From positions 1 to 53,617 of the forward strand of contig NZ_BAGN01000201.1 of NCBI RefSeq assembly GCF_000308835.1: DNA of 53,617 nucleotides. The letters are read 5' to 3'. This document shows, piece after piece, positions 8,178 to 17,173 of this stretch. The position numbers were made by a program, and so were the translations under genes. The first letter of the stretch is position 1. Each line of letters begins with the position of its first letter. Under the pieces are notes generated by a model. It searched no databases, was not told the DNA's origin, and was given only the letters and a program-made list of their open reading frames with translations. Origin of the DNA: Nocardia vinacea NBRC 16497 (GTDB taxonomy: Bacteria; Actinomycetota; Actinomycetes; Mycobacteriales; Mycobacteriaceae).

Positions 8178-8196
8178 TGCGGTGAGGCTACCCTAA
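8178..8196. promoter_or_regulatory. Second IdeR/DtxR-type iron box
   Basis: TGCGGTGAGGCTACCCTAA matches 15 of 19 positions of the remembered iron-box consensus TTAGGTTAGGCTAACCTAA; the right half (AGGCTAnCCTAA) is near perfect. It lies in the divergent region between the split-barrel gene and the Stealth gene, about 450 bases before the latter. Orientation and target transcript are not certain. Confidence 0.55.
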
Positions 8197-8446
8197 TTTC
8201 AATCGGACAAGTTGGCCAGCCTCCTGTCCGGGACACCTCTTGGGTGTCCGGATTGACGGGTCGGCACACTCGATGCATCATTGCTGATAGCACCCTGTTC
8301 AGCAGGGCTTCTCCATTCGCCGGCCGATGACTGTCCGGCCCGCGTGCTGCTCTCGGTCCGCTCGGCCGCCGCGCCTTGCCCGCGCCGACAGCACTACCCC
8401 AAAAGAAGACGCATTTGCGTCCGGCCGTGAGTGAGGTGAGAACGAC

Positions 8447-8518
8447 ATGGTGTACCGATCGTCTGAGACCCGGCTGATCACTTCGTTCCTGCACTACGGC
8501 ATCGTCCCGAATTTCTGA
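8447..8518 (+). CDS. Possible 23-residue leader peptide ahead of the Stealth gene
   Basis: An ATG with GAGGTGAG placed six bases upstream opens a 23-codon frame beginning MVYRSSETRLI and ending HYGIVPNF, closed by TGA. It lies downstream of an iron box and two hairpins and 127 bases before the Stealth start codon. The ribosome site is better than that of many genes in the window. Nothing matches a known peptide family. It could be a regulatory leader peptide, a small secreted or modified peptide, or chance. Confidence 0.35.
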   Translation: MVYRSSETRLITSFLHYGIVPNF

Positions 8519-8645
8519 ATTCAGCCGCGCCGGGCACGGCAACCGCAGGCGACGTCCATCGACGTCGTCCGCGGCGGTGCCCGGGTTGTAGCGCGGCGGC
8601 ACCACGGGACATTTCGGCACACATACGGACGTGGGGAGCAGACAC

Positions 8646-10106
8646 ATGGTTGATATGCGGGCAAGGAATTCCGGCGCGGTCGATATGGTGGCGTGGCCGA
8701 CGGCAGGCAATCTTGTCGTCTCGGCCGCGATACTGGACGACCTGGGCTATCTGCGCGGCGAGTTGGCGGCCGCGGAGGTGCCGTTCCTGCTGATTCGCGA
8801 TAGTGGACATCGGCTGGCACTGGCCGCGGATGCCGCGCACCAGACGATGGTGCGTCGGGTGACGACCACCGCGATTGCCGCGGGTTTCGCGTGTGCCGAG
8901 GTGCAGCACAATGTTTTTCGGCTGAGTCGCGATGCCGATCCGGCGCATTACGTGGATCTGGAGCTGTGGGAGTATCACGGCGACATCGTCGAATGCCCGC
9001 GGCCGAATGCGTTCACCCGCAATGTCTTCGACCTAGCCGATGTCGAGCACACGGAAATTCGCCTGTTCGACCGCAATTGGCCGACATTGGCGGATATGTT
9101 CGCACCACAGCCGACCGATGTCGGCTTCGATATCGATCTGGTGTTCTCCTGGGTCGATGGCACCGATCCTGAATTCCGGGCCCGCCGTGCGGGAATGCTG
9201 GCCCAGGTCGTAGTCGGCGAGGGCGATGACGCGGATGCTCGGATCCGCCAGATCGACGAACTGAAGTACGCACTGCGCTCGGTGTACAAGAACGCGCCGT
9301 GGATTCGGCGGATCTTCATCGCGACCGATTCCGCGGTGCCGGAATGGCTCGACGAACATCCGCGGGTGACGGTGGTGCGCGCGATCGATCACTTCAGCGA
9401 TACCAGCGGGCTGCCCACCTTCAATTCCCATGCGGTGGAATGCCAACTGCAGCATATCGATGGGCTCAGCGAGCATTTCCTGTACTCGAACGACGATATG
9501 TTCTTCGCCCGGCCGGTGCGTCCGTCGATGTTCTTCAGCCCGGCCGGGGTGAGCCGGTTCATCGAGGCAGGCACCCGGATCGGACCGGGGCGAAATAACG
9601 AGCGGCGCAGTGGTTTCGAGAATGCGGCGCGGGTGAACCGGCAATTGCTGGCCGGGCGGTTCGGACATGTCATCACCCGGCATCTGGAACACACCCCGGT
9701 TCCGTTGCGGCGCAGCGTATTACTGGAGATGGAGCAGGAGTTCGCCACCGACTTCGCGCGGACCAGGGCGAGCAGATTCCGTGCGGCCACCGATATTTCG
9801 GTGACGAATTCGCTGTACCACTACTACGCCATGCTCACCGGGCGCGCGGTGCCGCAGGAGATGGCGCGGATGCGCTATGTCGACACCACGAGTCAACGCG
9901 GGCTCGCACTGCTCGACACACTCGCCGTAAACCGTGATGTCGACTTCTTCTGCCTCAACGACGGCAGTTTCCCCGAAGTCACGGAGGCCGACCGGGTGCG
10001 CGCGGTGTCGGAGTTCCTGTCCGCCTACTTCCCGGAGCGCGCGCCATGGGAACGGGTCAGTGCACGGCCTCATCGTCTTCCGGAGTCTGCGCCTGGCGCC
10101 GCATGA
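8646..10106 (+). CDS. cpsY: Stealth-family sugar-phosphate (hexose-1-phosphate) transferase, CpsY-like
   Basis: This 486-residue protein carries the four Stealth conserved regions in order: CR1 FDIDLVFSWVDGTDPEF (about 161-177), CR2 from DELKYALRSVYKNAPWIRRIFIATD (about 204-228) through FLYSNDDMFFARP (278-290), CR3 ATDISVTNSLYHYYA (381-395) and CR4 FFCLNDGSFPE (434-444). Stealth enzymes move hexose-1-phosphate from nucleotide sugars to build phosphodiester-linked surface polysaccharides. Mycobacterium tuberculosis CpsY (Rv0806c), next to Rv0805, is the remembered counterpart, and here too the neighbour is Rv0805-like. ATG 8646 follows GGGGAGC. The last 50 bases overlap the convergent phosphodiesterase gene. 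An N-terminal domain of about 150 residues precedes CR1. Confidence 0.85.
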   Translation: MVDMRARNSGAVDMVAWPTAGNLVVSAAILDDLGYLRGELAAAEVPFLLIRDSGHRLALAADAAHQTMVRRVTTTAIAAGFACAEVQHNVFRLSRDADPAHYVDLELWEYHGDIVECPRPNAFTRNVFDLADVEHTEIRLFDRNWPTLADMFAPQPTDVGFDIDLVFSWVDGTDPEFRARRAGMLAQVVVGEGDDADARIRQIDELKYALRSVYKNAPWIRRIFIATDSAVPEWLDEHPRVTVVRAIDHFSDTSGLPTFNSHAVECQLQHIDGLSEHFLYSNDDMFFARPVRPSMFFSPAGVSRFIEAGTRIGPGRNNERRSGFENAARVNRQLLAGRFGHVITRHLEHTPVPLRRSVLLEMEQEFATDFARTRASRFRAATDISVTNSLYHYYAMLTGRAVPQEMARMRYVDTTSQRGLALLDTLAVNRDVDFFCLNDGSFPEVTEADRVRAVSEFLSAYFPERAPWERVSARPHRLPESAPGAA

Positions 10107-11007
10107 CCCGCGGGATGCGCGCGGCGGGCGGGATCACGATGCCCTCCTCGGCCAGCTTTCGCGCCGCATCTTCCGGGGTGGACGGGGAGCCGACGGTCGG
10201 GCCGCGATCGATCGGGACCACCGAGTGGACGATGGTGTCCGGATAGATGTGCACGTAGTTGAAGGCCTGCGCGCCGTCGCGGCCGCGCAGGCCGCCGTCG
10301 GCGACGGCCAGATCCTGGCTGTAGCAGGTCGCCGAGGCGACCGAGACCGGGATGCCCGCGAAGGTGGCGCTGGTCGAAAAGTGCAGGTGCCCGGCAAGAA
10401 TCGCGCGCACATCGGTGCCGTCGAGCACATCGGCCAGCCTGCGCTGATCACGCAGTTCGACGGTCACCGCGAGATCGAGCACGCACGGCACCGGCGGGTG
10501 GTGCATCGCCAGAATCGTGCCGAACGGGGCGGGTTCGGCGAGTACCGATCGCAGCCAGGCCAGCTGTTCGTCGCGGATTTCGCCGTAGTGGTGGCCGGGG
10601 ACGCTGGTGTCCAGGGCGATGATGCGCAGGCCGTCGATCATGTGCACCCGATCCAGCGGCTTCGTCGACGGGCGCTCGCCGAGCAGAGTCCGGCGCAGTT
10701 CGCCGCGATCGTCGTGATTGCCGGTGACCCATACGATCGGTGCGCGCAATCGGCGCGCGAACGGCTCCACCATGGCGCGGAGCTTCTCGTACGCGTCCGG
10801 CTCGCCCCTATCGGTGAGGTCACCGGTGAAGACGATCGCCGTCGGGCGGATGCCGCTGGCCGCGGCCTGGTCGAGCAACTGTCGAAGACGCAGATCCGCG
10901 TCCACGTCGCCGTACAACTCGCCGTCGCCGGCGATCAAATGGGTATCGCTGAAATGGAACAGCACATGATTCGGTCGCGGGTGCTCCGCGACTCTGCTGA
11001 TGGGCAC
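10057..11007 (-). CDS. cpdA: 3',5'-cyclic nucleotide phosphodiesterase / metallophosphoesterase (Rv0805-like)
   Basis: This class III phosphodiesterase of 316 residues contains the complete dinuclear metal site: FSDTHL, FTGDLTDRGE, VTGNHDDRGE, MHHPPVP and LAGHLHFS. The sequence AEHPRPNHVLFHFSDTHLI at the start and ASATCYSQDLAVADGG late in the protein closely recall mycobacterial Rv0805, which hydrolyses cyclic nucleotides, with higher rates on 2',3' than on 3',5' forms, and has membrane-related roles. The GTG start at 11007 has GGGGAGGAC upstream. It is convergent with, and overlaps, the Stealth gene. The flexible C-terminal tail of about 50 residues is also an Rv0805 trait. Confidence 0.9.
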   Translation of the reverse strand: MPISRVAEHPRPNHVLFHFSDTHLIAGDGELYGDVDADLRLRQLLDQAAASGIRPTAIVFTGDLTDRGEPDAYEKLRAMVEPFARRLRAPIVWVTGNHDDRGELRRTLLGERPSTKPLDRVHMIDGLRIIALDTSVPGHHYGEIRDEQLAWLRSVLAEPAPFGTILAMHHPPVPCVLDLAVTVELRDQRRLADVLDGTDVRAILAGHLHFSTSATFAGIPVSVASATCYSQDLAVADGGLRGRDGAQAFNYVHIYPDTIVHSVVPIDRGPTVGSPSTPEDAARKLAEEGIVIPPAARIPRVMRRQAQTPEDDEAVH

Positions 11008-11258
11008 CGGACCGAACGTCCTCCCCGGCGGATTCGCCCGCCATTGGCTTCGGGTTCCATCGCCAGGATAGCGAAGCCGTATTGACAGACTGCCAGCCCC
11101 ACGGTGACGAACTGCTTGCGGGTAGGTGAGAGTTCGGTGTCATCGGAGCCTCGTCGTCGATCACCGGGATTCAGCGGCACGCTCGAGGCCGAACCGCGTC
11201 TAGCCGAGAAGTCCCTGCTCCCGCGAGCCTGGACCGTCGCCGCCAGGAGACTTCGCGC

Positions 11259-12350
11259 TCATTTCGTACCCAGGGCGTCGGCGGTGCGGAGGGCGTCGAG
11301 GACCATGGGGGTGTCGACGGTGAAGGGCTCGTTGTGGATTGTTTCGCCGGGGGCGGTGGCGCGCTCGGCGATGGCGGTCAGGGTTCGGTTGTCGGGGTCG
11401 GTCAGGCCGAGTGCGGCGAAGGTGGTCGGTAGGCCGACCGACGTGCAGAACTCGAGGACCGTTGAAATCTCTTCGGTGGGAGCGCCTTCCAGTACCAGCT
11501 GGGTGAGGACGCCGAAGGCTACCTTTTCGCCGTGCAGGTATGGGTGGGTTCGGGGGGCGGCGGTCAGGCCGTTGTGGATGGCGTGGGCGGCGGCGAGACC
11601 GGAGGATTCGAAGCCCAAACCGGAGAGCAGGGTGTTGGCTTCGACGATGCGTTCGAGGGCCGGGGTGACGGTGTGGTTGCGGACCGCGGCGAGGGCGTGG
11701 GTTCCGTCGGCAAGCAGGGTATTGTAGCAGAGTTCGGCCAATGCGGTGGCACTGCGGGTGGAGGCGCCGCCGCGCATATTCCGGACCCGCGCGGCACTAC
11801 AGGTCCGAGCCTCGAACCAGGTCGCGAGCGCATCGCCCATCCCCGCGGTGAGCAGCCGCGCCGGAGCCTGCGCGATAGCTGACGTATCGACCAGCACCAA
11901 CGCCGGATTCCGCCGAACCAGCTGATAGGCCTCGAATTCCCCGGCGTCCGTATAGATCACCGACAACGCACTGCACGGCGCGTCACTGGACGCTGTCGTA
12001 GGACAACTGATCATCGGCAGTTCCAGATCATCGGCCACCGCCCGAGCCGTATCGAGCACCTTTCCCCCACCGGCCCCCAACACCACCATGCTCCCGCTCT
12101 CCTGCACGGCCGCGGTCACCCGCGCGATCTCCGCCCGACTGCACTCACCTCCGGACCGATGCACCGAATACTCGATCTTCGCCTCGGTAAGCGACTCCTG
12201 CCACGTCTGCGCCAACAACCGATGCGCACTGGCCCCCGCCACAATCATCACCGGCCCCGCGATCCCCAACCGCGTCATCTCCGCCCCGAGAGCCCCCGTC
12301 GCATCCCGCCCCTGCACATAATGCCCCGGCGAAGAAAACACACTCAGCAT
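11259..12350 (-). CDS. gldA: Glycerol dehydrogenase-like iron/zinc-containing alcohol dehydrogenase
   Basis: This 363-residue group III alcohol dehydrogenase has the nucleotide-binding part VVLGAGGGKVLDTARAVAD, the substrate region CPTTASSDAPCSALSV, and metal ligands Asp in GMGDALATWFEA and His in HAIHNGL and HPYLHGEKVAFG. These match bacterial GldA, which interconverts glycerol and dihydroxyacetone with NAD. The ATG at 12350 is chosen because GGGAGGTGGCAG lies immediately upstream; a longer in-frame start has no ribosome site. It is a single gene with a 131-base gap to mazG, so it may have its own promoter. Other small polyols are possible substrates. Confidence 0.87.
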   Translation of the reverse strand: MLSVFSSPGHYVQGRDATGALGAEMTRLGIAGPVMIVAGASAHRLLAQTWQESLTEAKIEYSVHRSGGECSRAEIARVTAAVQESGSMVVLGAGGGKVLDTARAVADDLELPMISCPTTASSDAPCSALSVIYTDAGEFEAYQLVRRNPALVLVDTSAIAQAPARLLTAGMGDALATWFEARTCSAARVRNMRGGASTRSATALAELCYNTLLADGTHALAAVRNHTVTPALERIVEANTLLSGLGFESSGLAAAHAIHNGLTAAPRTHPYLHGEKVAFGVLTQLVLEGAPTEEISTVLEFCTSVGLPTTFAALGLTDPDNRTLTAIAERATAPGETIHNEPFTVDTPMVLDALRTADALGTK

Positions 12351-12481
12351 CTGCCACCTCCCGATCGCGGACACCGCCGATGCGCCCGAACCAGCGCTGC
12401 CCGACCGCCGACTCCGTATCGCAAACGCTACGCGCCCCCGAGTGAGCCATCAGGTGTATTCCATCCTTGCCGACCGCCGGG

Positions 12482-13306
12482 CTACTGCGACCAGTACTTG
12501 CGCCAATCGGCGGCCGATAACGGGATACGTTCGCCGCGGGCGGCTTCGGCGGCGTCTTCGGTGGCGCGGATTTCCGATGCGAAGGACAAGGTGGCCTTGC
12601 GGAGGCTTTCTTCGGCGCTGTCTTCGCCGCCCAGGTGGACAGTGCGGAGGGTGTCGGGGATCAGGTCTTCGGGCAGGCCTGCTTTGAGGCTGCGGGAGCG
12701 GATCTTCTCGGCCAGGGCCAGGGCGGGTTGGGCCATGGCTATGCCGTCGAGGCAGGAGCGGCGGGACTTTTCGGCGGATTTGCGTTCCTCCCAGGCTTTT
12801 TCCTGGGCGGCGATCTTTTCCGCGACGGTGGCCGACGGATCGATGGGTTCGTCGGCGAGGTGCGGGCTGCGGTTGACGAGTTTGGCGACCAGTGCGGCGG
12901 CTACATCGTCGACGGTGAATTCGCCTGCGGCCTGGGCGATTCGGGAGTGGAACAGAACCTGCAGCAGCAGATCGCCGAGTTCTTCCTTGATGGTTTCGGC
13001 GTCGTTGTGCTGGATGGCGTCGAGGAGTTCGTAGGTTTCCTCGAGCAGATAGGGGCGCAGCGAGTCGTGGGTTTGCGTCACCTCCCAGCCGCCGAAGTTC
13101 CACAGCCGGTCCATCACCTCGACGGCGTCGCCTAACCCCGCCGCCACCAGGGCGGCATCGGTTCGGCTCGATTCGCCCGCGGCCCGCCCGAGATCATCGG
13201 CGATCGCTTCGGGCACCGCGTGATCGTGGGCACCATTGGCCCGCCCGGCCTCCGCTGCCGCATGCCTGGCGGCCCGCAGAACGGCTTCGTCGCGGTCCGA
13301 ACTCAT
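12482..13306 (-). CDS. mazG: MazG nucleoside triphosphate pyrophosphohydrolase
   Basis: This 274-residue protein carries the all-alpha NTP pyrophosphatase core with the Mg-binding pairs EETYE (89-93) and EELGD (108-112), followed by LLLQVLFHSRIAQAAGEF. MazG hydrolyses canonical or damaged (d)NTPs to NMPs and pyrophosphate, limiting mutagenesis and tuning stringent responses. The N-terminal 60 residues are Ala-rich and poorly defined. The start codon overlaps the mfd stop (ATGA), showing translational coupling with the transcription-repair factor. The same pair is adjacent in mycobacteria (Rv1020-Rv1021 from memory). Confidence 0.92.
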   Translation of the reverse strand: MSSDRDEAVLRAARHAAAEAGRANGAHDHAVPEAIADDLGRAAGESSRTDAALVAAGLGDAVEVMDRLWNFGGWEVTQTHDSLRPYLLEETYELLDAIQHNDAETIKEELGDLLLQVLFHSRIAQAAGEFTVDDVAAALVAKLVNRSPHLADEPIDPSATVAEKIAAQEKAWEERKSAEKSRRSCLDGIAMAQPALALAEKIRSRSLKAGLPEDLIPDTLRTVHLGGEDSAEESLRKATLSFASEIRATEDAAEAARGERIPLSAADWRKYWSQ

Positions 13307-16300
13307 CGAGCCGCCGTGGCTTCGGTGGCGACTCGCAGCTCGACGAAGCCCTTCGGCTTGCCATCCAACTGCAGCAACAGGTCGGCAACGAACTGCAACA
13401 GGACGACGTCGCGCACCCGGTCGGCGCCGACACTGTCCTCCACCCGGGGCAGCGGCAATTGCACCACCCCACTCGCCGCGCGATAGCCCGCGCTCGGGTA
13501 CAGGCGCTTCAACCGCATCTGCTTGGAATCGGGCAAGCTCATCGGCGAAACCTTCAATGTGGTTCCAGTGACCGCGATTTCGGTGACATCGTATTCGCGA
13601 GCCAGCAGCCGCAGTTTCGCCACCGACACCAACCTGCCGACCTCGACGGGCAGCGGCCCGTACCGGTCGACGAGCTCCTCGACAACCGATTCCAGCCCCG
13701 GAGCATCTTGCGCCGCAGCAAGTTTGCGGTACGCCTCCAACCGGAGCCGATCGCTGGTGATGTAGTCGGGCGGAATGTGCGCGTCCACCGGGAGGTCGAT
13801 GCGGACCTCCTTGACCTCCTCGGTCGTAATCGGCTTACCGTCGGCGGCGGCCCGATACGCCTCCACCGCCTCACCGACCAGCCGCACATACAGGTCGAAG
13901 CCGACACCGGCCACATGCCCGGACTGCTCGGCGCCCAGCACATTTCCGGCACCACGGATCTCGAGGTCCTTCATGGCCACCGCCATACCCGCGCCGAGAT
14001 CCGAGTTCTGCGAAATGGTGGCGAGCCGGTCGTAGGCCGTCTCGGTGAGCGGCTTCTCCGGCGGGTAGAGGAAGTACGCGTACCCGCGTTCACGACTACG
14101 GCCGACGCGCCCACGCAACTGGTGCAGCTGCGAAAGGCCGAGAGCGTCCGCGCGTTCCACGATCAACGTATTCGCATTGGAAATGTCGAGCCCGGTCTCG
14201 ATGATGGTGGTACAGACCAGCACATCGAATTCACGCTCCCAGAATCCCTGCACGGTCCGCTCGAGCATGTCCTCGTTCATCTGACCGTGGGCGACCACCA
14301 CCCGTGCCTCGGGCACCAGATCCCGAATCCGCTTGGCGGCCTTGTCGATCGACGACACCCGGTTGTGCACGTAGAAGACCTGGCCGTCGCGCAGCAGCTC
14401 ACGCCGAATGGCGGCGGTGACCTGCTTGTCGTTGTACCCGCCGACATAGGTGAGCACCGGATGCCGCTCCTCCGGCGGCGTGAGGATGGTGGACATCTCG
14501 CGAATGCCCGCCAGACTCATCTCCAAGGTGCGCGGAATCGGCGTCGCGGACATGGTCAACACGTCGACGTGCGTGCGCAGCGCCTTGATGTGCTCCTTGT
14601 GCTCGACACCGAAACGCTGTTCCTCGTCCACGACGACCAGGCCGAGATCCTTCCACCGCACGCCGGTCTGCAGCAGCCGGTGCGTACCGACCACGATGTC
14701 GACGGCACCGTCCGCCATCCCCTCCAGCACGGCGCGCGACTCGGCCGGATCGGTGAAGCGGGACAGCCCCTTCACGGTCACCGGGAATCCGCCGACACGC
14801 TCGGTGAAGGTCTGCAGATGCTGTTGCGCCAGCAGGGTTGTCGGCACCAGCACAACGACCTGTTTACCGTCCTGCACCGCCTTGAATGCGGCGCGCACGG
14901 CGATCTCGGTCTTGCCGTAGCCGACATCACCACAGACCACGCGGTCCATCGGGACCGCCTTCTCCATATCGGCCTTCACCTCGGCGATGGCGGTCATCTG
15001 GTCGACGGTCTCGGTGAACGCGAACGCGTCCTCCATCTCCTTCTGCCACGGACTGTCCGGACCGAACGCATGTCCGGGCGCGGCCTGGCGCGCCGCGTAC
15101 AGCTGTACCAGCTCACCGGCGATCTCGCGAACCGCCTTGCGCGCCTTGCGTTTCGTATTCGCCCAGTCGGATCCGCCGAGCTTGGACAGACTCGGCATCT
15201 CACCGCCGACATAGCGCGAGAGCTGATCCAGCGATTCCATCGGCACGAACAGCCGGTCACCGGGCTGACCGCGCTTACCGGGCGCGTATTCGATGACCAG
15301 GTATTCCCGCCGCGCCCCACCAACGGTGCGTTCGATCATCTCGACGAACCGGCCGATGCCGTGCTGATCGTGCACCACCATATCGCCGGCGTTCAGCGCA
15401 AGCGGGTCGACTTGGTTGCGGCGCTTGGCCGGTAGCCGCTTTCCCTCCGCCGGTGCGGTGACCCGGTTGCCGGTGAGGTCGGATTCGGCGACGACCACCA
15501 GACCGGCGTCATCGAAGACCAACCCGTCGTGCAGCGAACCGCACAGCACACCGACCAGTCCGGGTGTCGGCTCGGCACCGGCTGTCAAGGCAGCTGCGGG
15601 TACGTCGGCATCCGAGAGCCGTTCCAGAATGCGTTGCGCCGTACCGTGTCCCGCCACGACCACGACCGCACGCCCACCGGTCAGCACATGCGCGCGCAAC
15701 GACGCGAAGATCGTCGCCACCAGCTCATCGGATCCGCGCGCGGCAGGACCGGCCAGCACCGGCAGCACGACCTCGGCGGGATCGCCGGAGGTCAGCGGGC
15801 TCAGACTCCACCACGGCAGACCGTGCGCATTTGCGCTGTTATGGATTTCGGGCAGCGCGCGGTAACCGGAGGCGGCCAGATCGAGTCCGTGTCCGCCCAG
15901 CGGCGCGGCGCCGCCGAATGACGCGGCGGTCCACGATGCCTCCAGGAACTCCTCGCCGGTGCGCACCAGATCGGCTGCGCGCGTGCGGATCTTCTCCGGA
16001 TCGCACAACAGCAGATGGGTGCCCTCCGGCAAAATCTCGGTGAGCAGCCGCAATTCGCCGGGCTGCAGCACCGGCAGCAGCGCCTCCATCCCGTCGACCG
16101 GAATGCCCTCGGCGAGCTTCTCCAACATCTCGACCAGCGCCGCATCGGCGGCATTCGCCACCGCGACCTCGGCGGCGCGCTCGCGAACAGCCTGGGTGAG
16201 CAACAGTTCTCGACACGGCGGCGCGATGACAACATCCACCGTCAGATCGGTCAGCGAGCGCTGGTCGGCGACCGCGAAGGGCCGCAGCTCGGTCACCTCG

Positions 16301-16968
16301 TCGCCCCAGAACTCCACGCGCACCGGATGATCGGCGGTCGGCGGGAACAGATCGAGGATGCCGCCGCGCACCGCGAACTCACCGCGCTTGCCGACCATAT
16401 CGACCCGGGTGTAGGCGAATTCGATCAGGCGCAAGAGCAATTCGTCGAAATCGAACTCCGCGCCGACGCGCAGCACGATCGGTTCGATATCGCCGAGGCT
16501 CGCAGCCATCGGCTGCATCAGGGAGCGAACGGTCGTCACCACGACCCGCAGCGGTTCCGGGAATACCAGATCCGCCCGCCCGTCGCCCGACCACCGCCCC
16601 TCATCGAATCGCTTCGCGATGCCGTAATCCTGCGCCAGCCGCCGCAGCACCTCGAGCCTGCGCCCCACGGTGTCGGCACCCGGCGACAGCCGCTCGTGCG
16701 GCAGCGTCTCCCAGGACGGGAACTGTGCGATCGCCGCGCCGAGGATTTCCTCCAGCTCGACCGTCAGATCGTCGGCTTCGCGCCCGGTCGCCGTCACCAC
16801 CACCAGCGGCCGCTGGGCCGCAATCGTCGCCGCGACGAACGGCCGCACCGCCGACGGCCCGACCAACTCGACCGGCGACTTCCCGACCAGGTCAGCGACG
16901 GTCCGCAAGGCCGAATCGGCCCCGGCCACCGCGGCCAGTCCGGCAAGAGGTGGACGGTGGGTGGACAT
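13303..16968 (-). CDS. mfd: Transcription-repair coupling factor Mfd
   Basis: This is a full-length Mfd of 1221 residues. A UvrB-like N-terminal module is followed by the CarD-like RNA polymerase-interaction domain (GDMVVHDQHGIGRF, near residue 528). The RecG-like translocase has Walker A CGDVGYGKTE (near 681), the DEEQRFGV box (near 782), TMSATPIPRTLEMSL and QLRGRVGRS, and a TRCF C-terminal domain ends the protein. Mfd pushes stalled RNA polymerase off damaged templates and recruits UvrA. The ATG has AGGAGTG seven bases upstream. The gene leads the mfd-mazG operon. No truncation or frameshift is visible. Confidence 0.97.
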   Translation of the reverse strand: MSTHRPPLAGLAAVAGADSALRTVADLVGKSPVELVGPSAVRPFVAATIAAQRPLVVVTATGREADDLTVELEEILGAAIAQFPSWETLPHERLSPGADTVGRRLEVLRRLAQDYGIAKRFDEGRWSGDGRADLVFPEPLRVVVTTVRSLMQPMAASLGDIEPIVLRVGAEFDFDELLLRLIEFAYTRVDMVGKRGEFAVRGGILDLFPPTADHPVRVEFWGDEVTELRPFAVADQRSLTDLTVDVVIAPPCRELLLTQAVRERAAEVAVANAADAALVEMLEKLAEGIPVDGMEALLPVLQPGELRLLTEILPEGTHLLLCDPEKIRTRAADLVRTGEEFLEASWTAASFGGAAPLGGHGLDLAASGYRALPEIHNSANAHGLPWWSLSPLTSGDPAEVVLPVLAGPAARGSDELVATIFASLRAHVLTGGRAVVVVAGHGTAQRILERLSDADVPAAALTAGAEPTPGLVGVLCGSLHDGLVFDDAGLVVVAESDLTGNRVTAPAEGKRLPAKRRNQVDPLALNAGDMVVHDQHGIGRFVEMIERTVGGARREYLVIEYAPGKRGQPGDRLFVPMESLDQLSRYVGGEMPSLSKLGGSDWANTKRKARKAVREIAGELVQLYAARQAAPGHAFGPDSPWQKEMEDAFAFTETVDQMTAIAEVKADMEKAVPMDRVVCGDVGYGKTEIAVRAAFKAVQDGKQVVVLVPTTLLAQQHLQTFTERVGGFPVTVKGLSRFTDPAESRAVLEGMADGAVDIVVGTHRLLQTGVRWKDLGLVVVDEEQRFGVEHKEHIKALRTHVDVLTMSATPIPRTLEMSLAGIREMSTILTPPEERHPVLTYVGGYNDKQVTAAIRRELLRDGQVFYVHNRVSSIDKAAKRIRDLVPEARVVVAHGQMNEDMLERTVQGFWEREFDVLVCTTIIETGLDISNANTLIVERADALGLSQLHQLRGRVGRSRERGYAYFLYPPEKPLTETAYDRLATISQNSDLGAGMAVAMKDLEIRGAGNVLGAEQSGHVAGVGFDLYVRLVGEAVEAYRAAADGKPITTEEVKEVRIDLPVDAHIPPDYITSDRLRLEAYRKLAAAQDAPGLESVVEELVDRYGPLPVEVGRLVSVAKLRLLAREYDVTEIAVTGTTLKVSPMSLPDSKQMRLKRLYPSAGYRAASGVVQLPLPRVEDSVGADRVRDVVLLQFVADLLLQLDGKPKGFVELRVATEATAAR

Positions 16969-17173
16969 CGAACACTCCTGAGCTCAGGCGAGGTTTTAGG
17001 ACGGCCAACCGAGTCTAGGCTTCCCCGTCTCCCCGAGTCTTTTGCCGGTCGTCAGGTGTCACCACGCAGTCGTGGCGGGCCGGCGGCCGAGCGGGAGGTC
17101 GAGTTCTGGGCGTACCCATGTGCTCACGAAATCAGTCGACACGTCACAACCTACCAACGCGCTGTGACACGTT

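Larger units (their letters stand above)
7979..8645. other. 667-bp intergenic region with iron box, hairpins and a tiny ORF
   Basis: No ordinary coding gene is supported between the split-barrel gene and the Stealth gene, which point away from each other. The region holds an iron-box-like site (8178-8196), a hairpin at 8228-8251 (9-bp stem, one bulge), a small hairpin near 8293-8307 (CCCTG/CAGGG), and a 23-codon ORF with a good ribosome site (8447-8518). It may be a long regulated leader of the Stealth gene or contain a small RNA gene. Confidence 0.6.

Noticed and set aside
10935..11180. Minus-strand 81-codon frame upstream of cpdA (contains TRKQFVTVGLAVCQYGFAIL)
   Set aside because: It overlaps the start of cpdA, has no family resemblance and no clear ribosome site; it could be a fragment but is not supported.
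13459..15435. Long plus-strand open frame of about 658 codons opposite mfd
   Set aside because: It is antisense to a complete Mfd with all motifs. Its composition (Arg, Gln, Gly, His, Asp rich) is typical of a shadow frame in high-GC DNA.
16969..17173. Possible small gene between mfd and the ArpA-like regulator
   Set aside because: No frame with a ribosome site and coding-like third positions was found.
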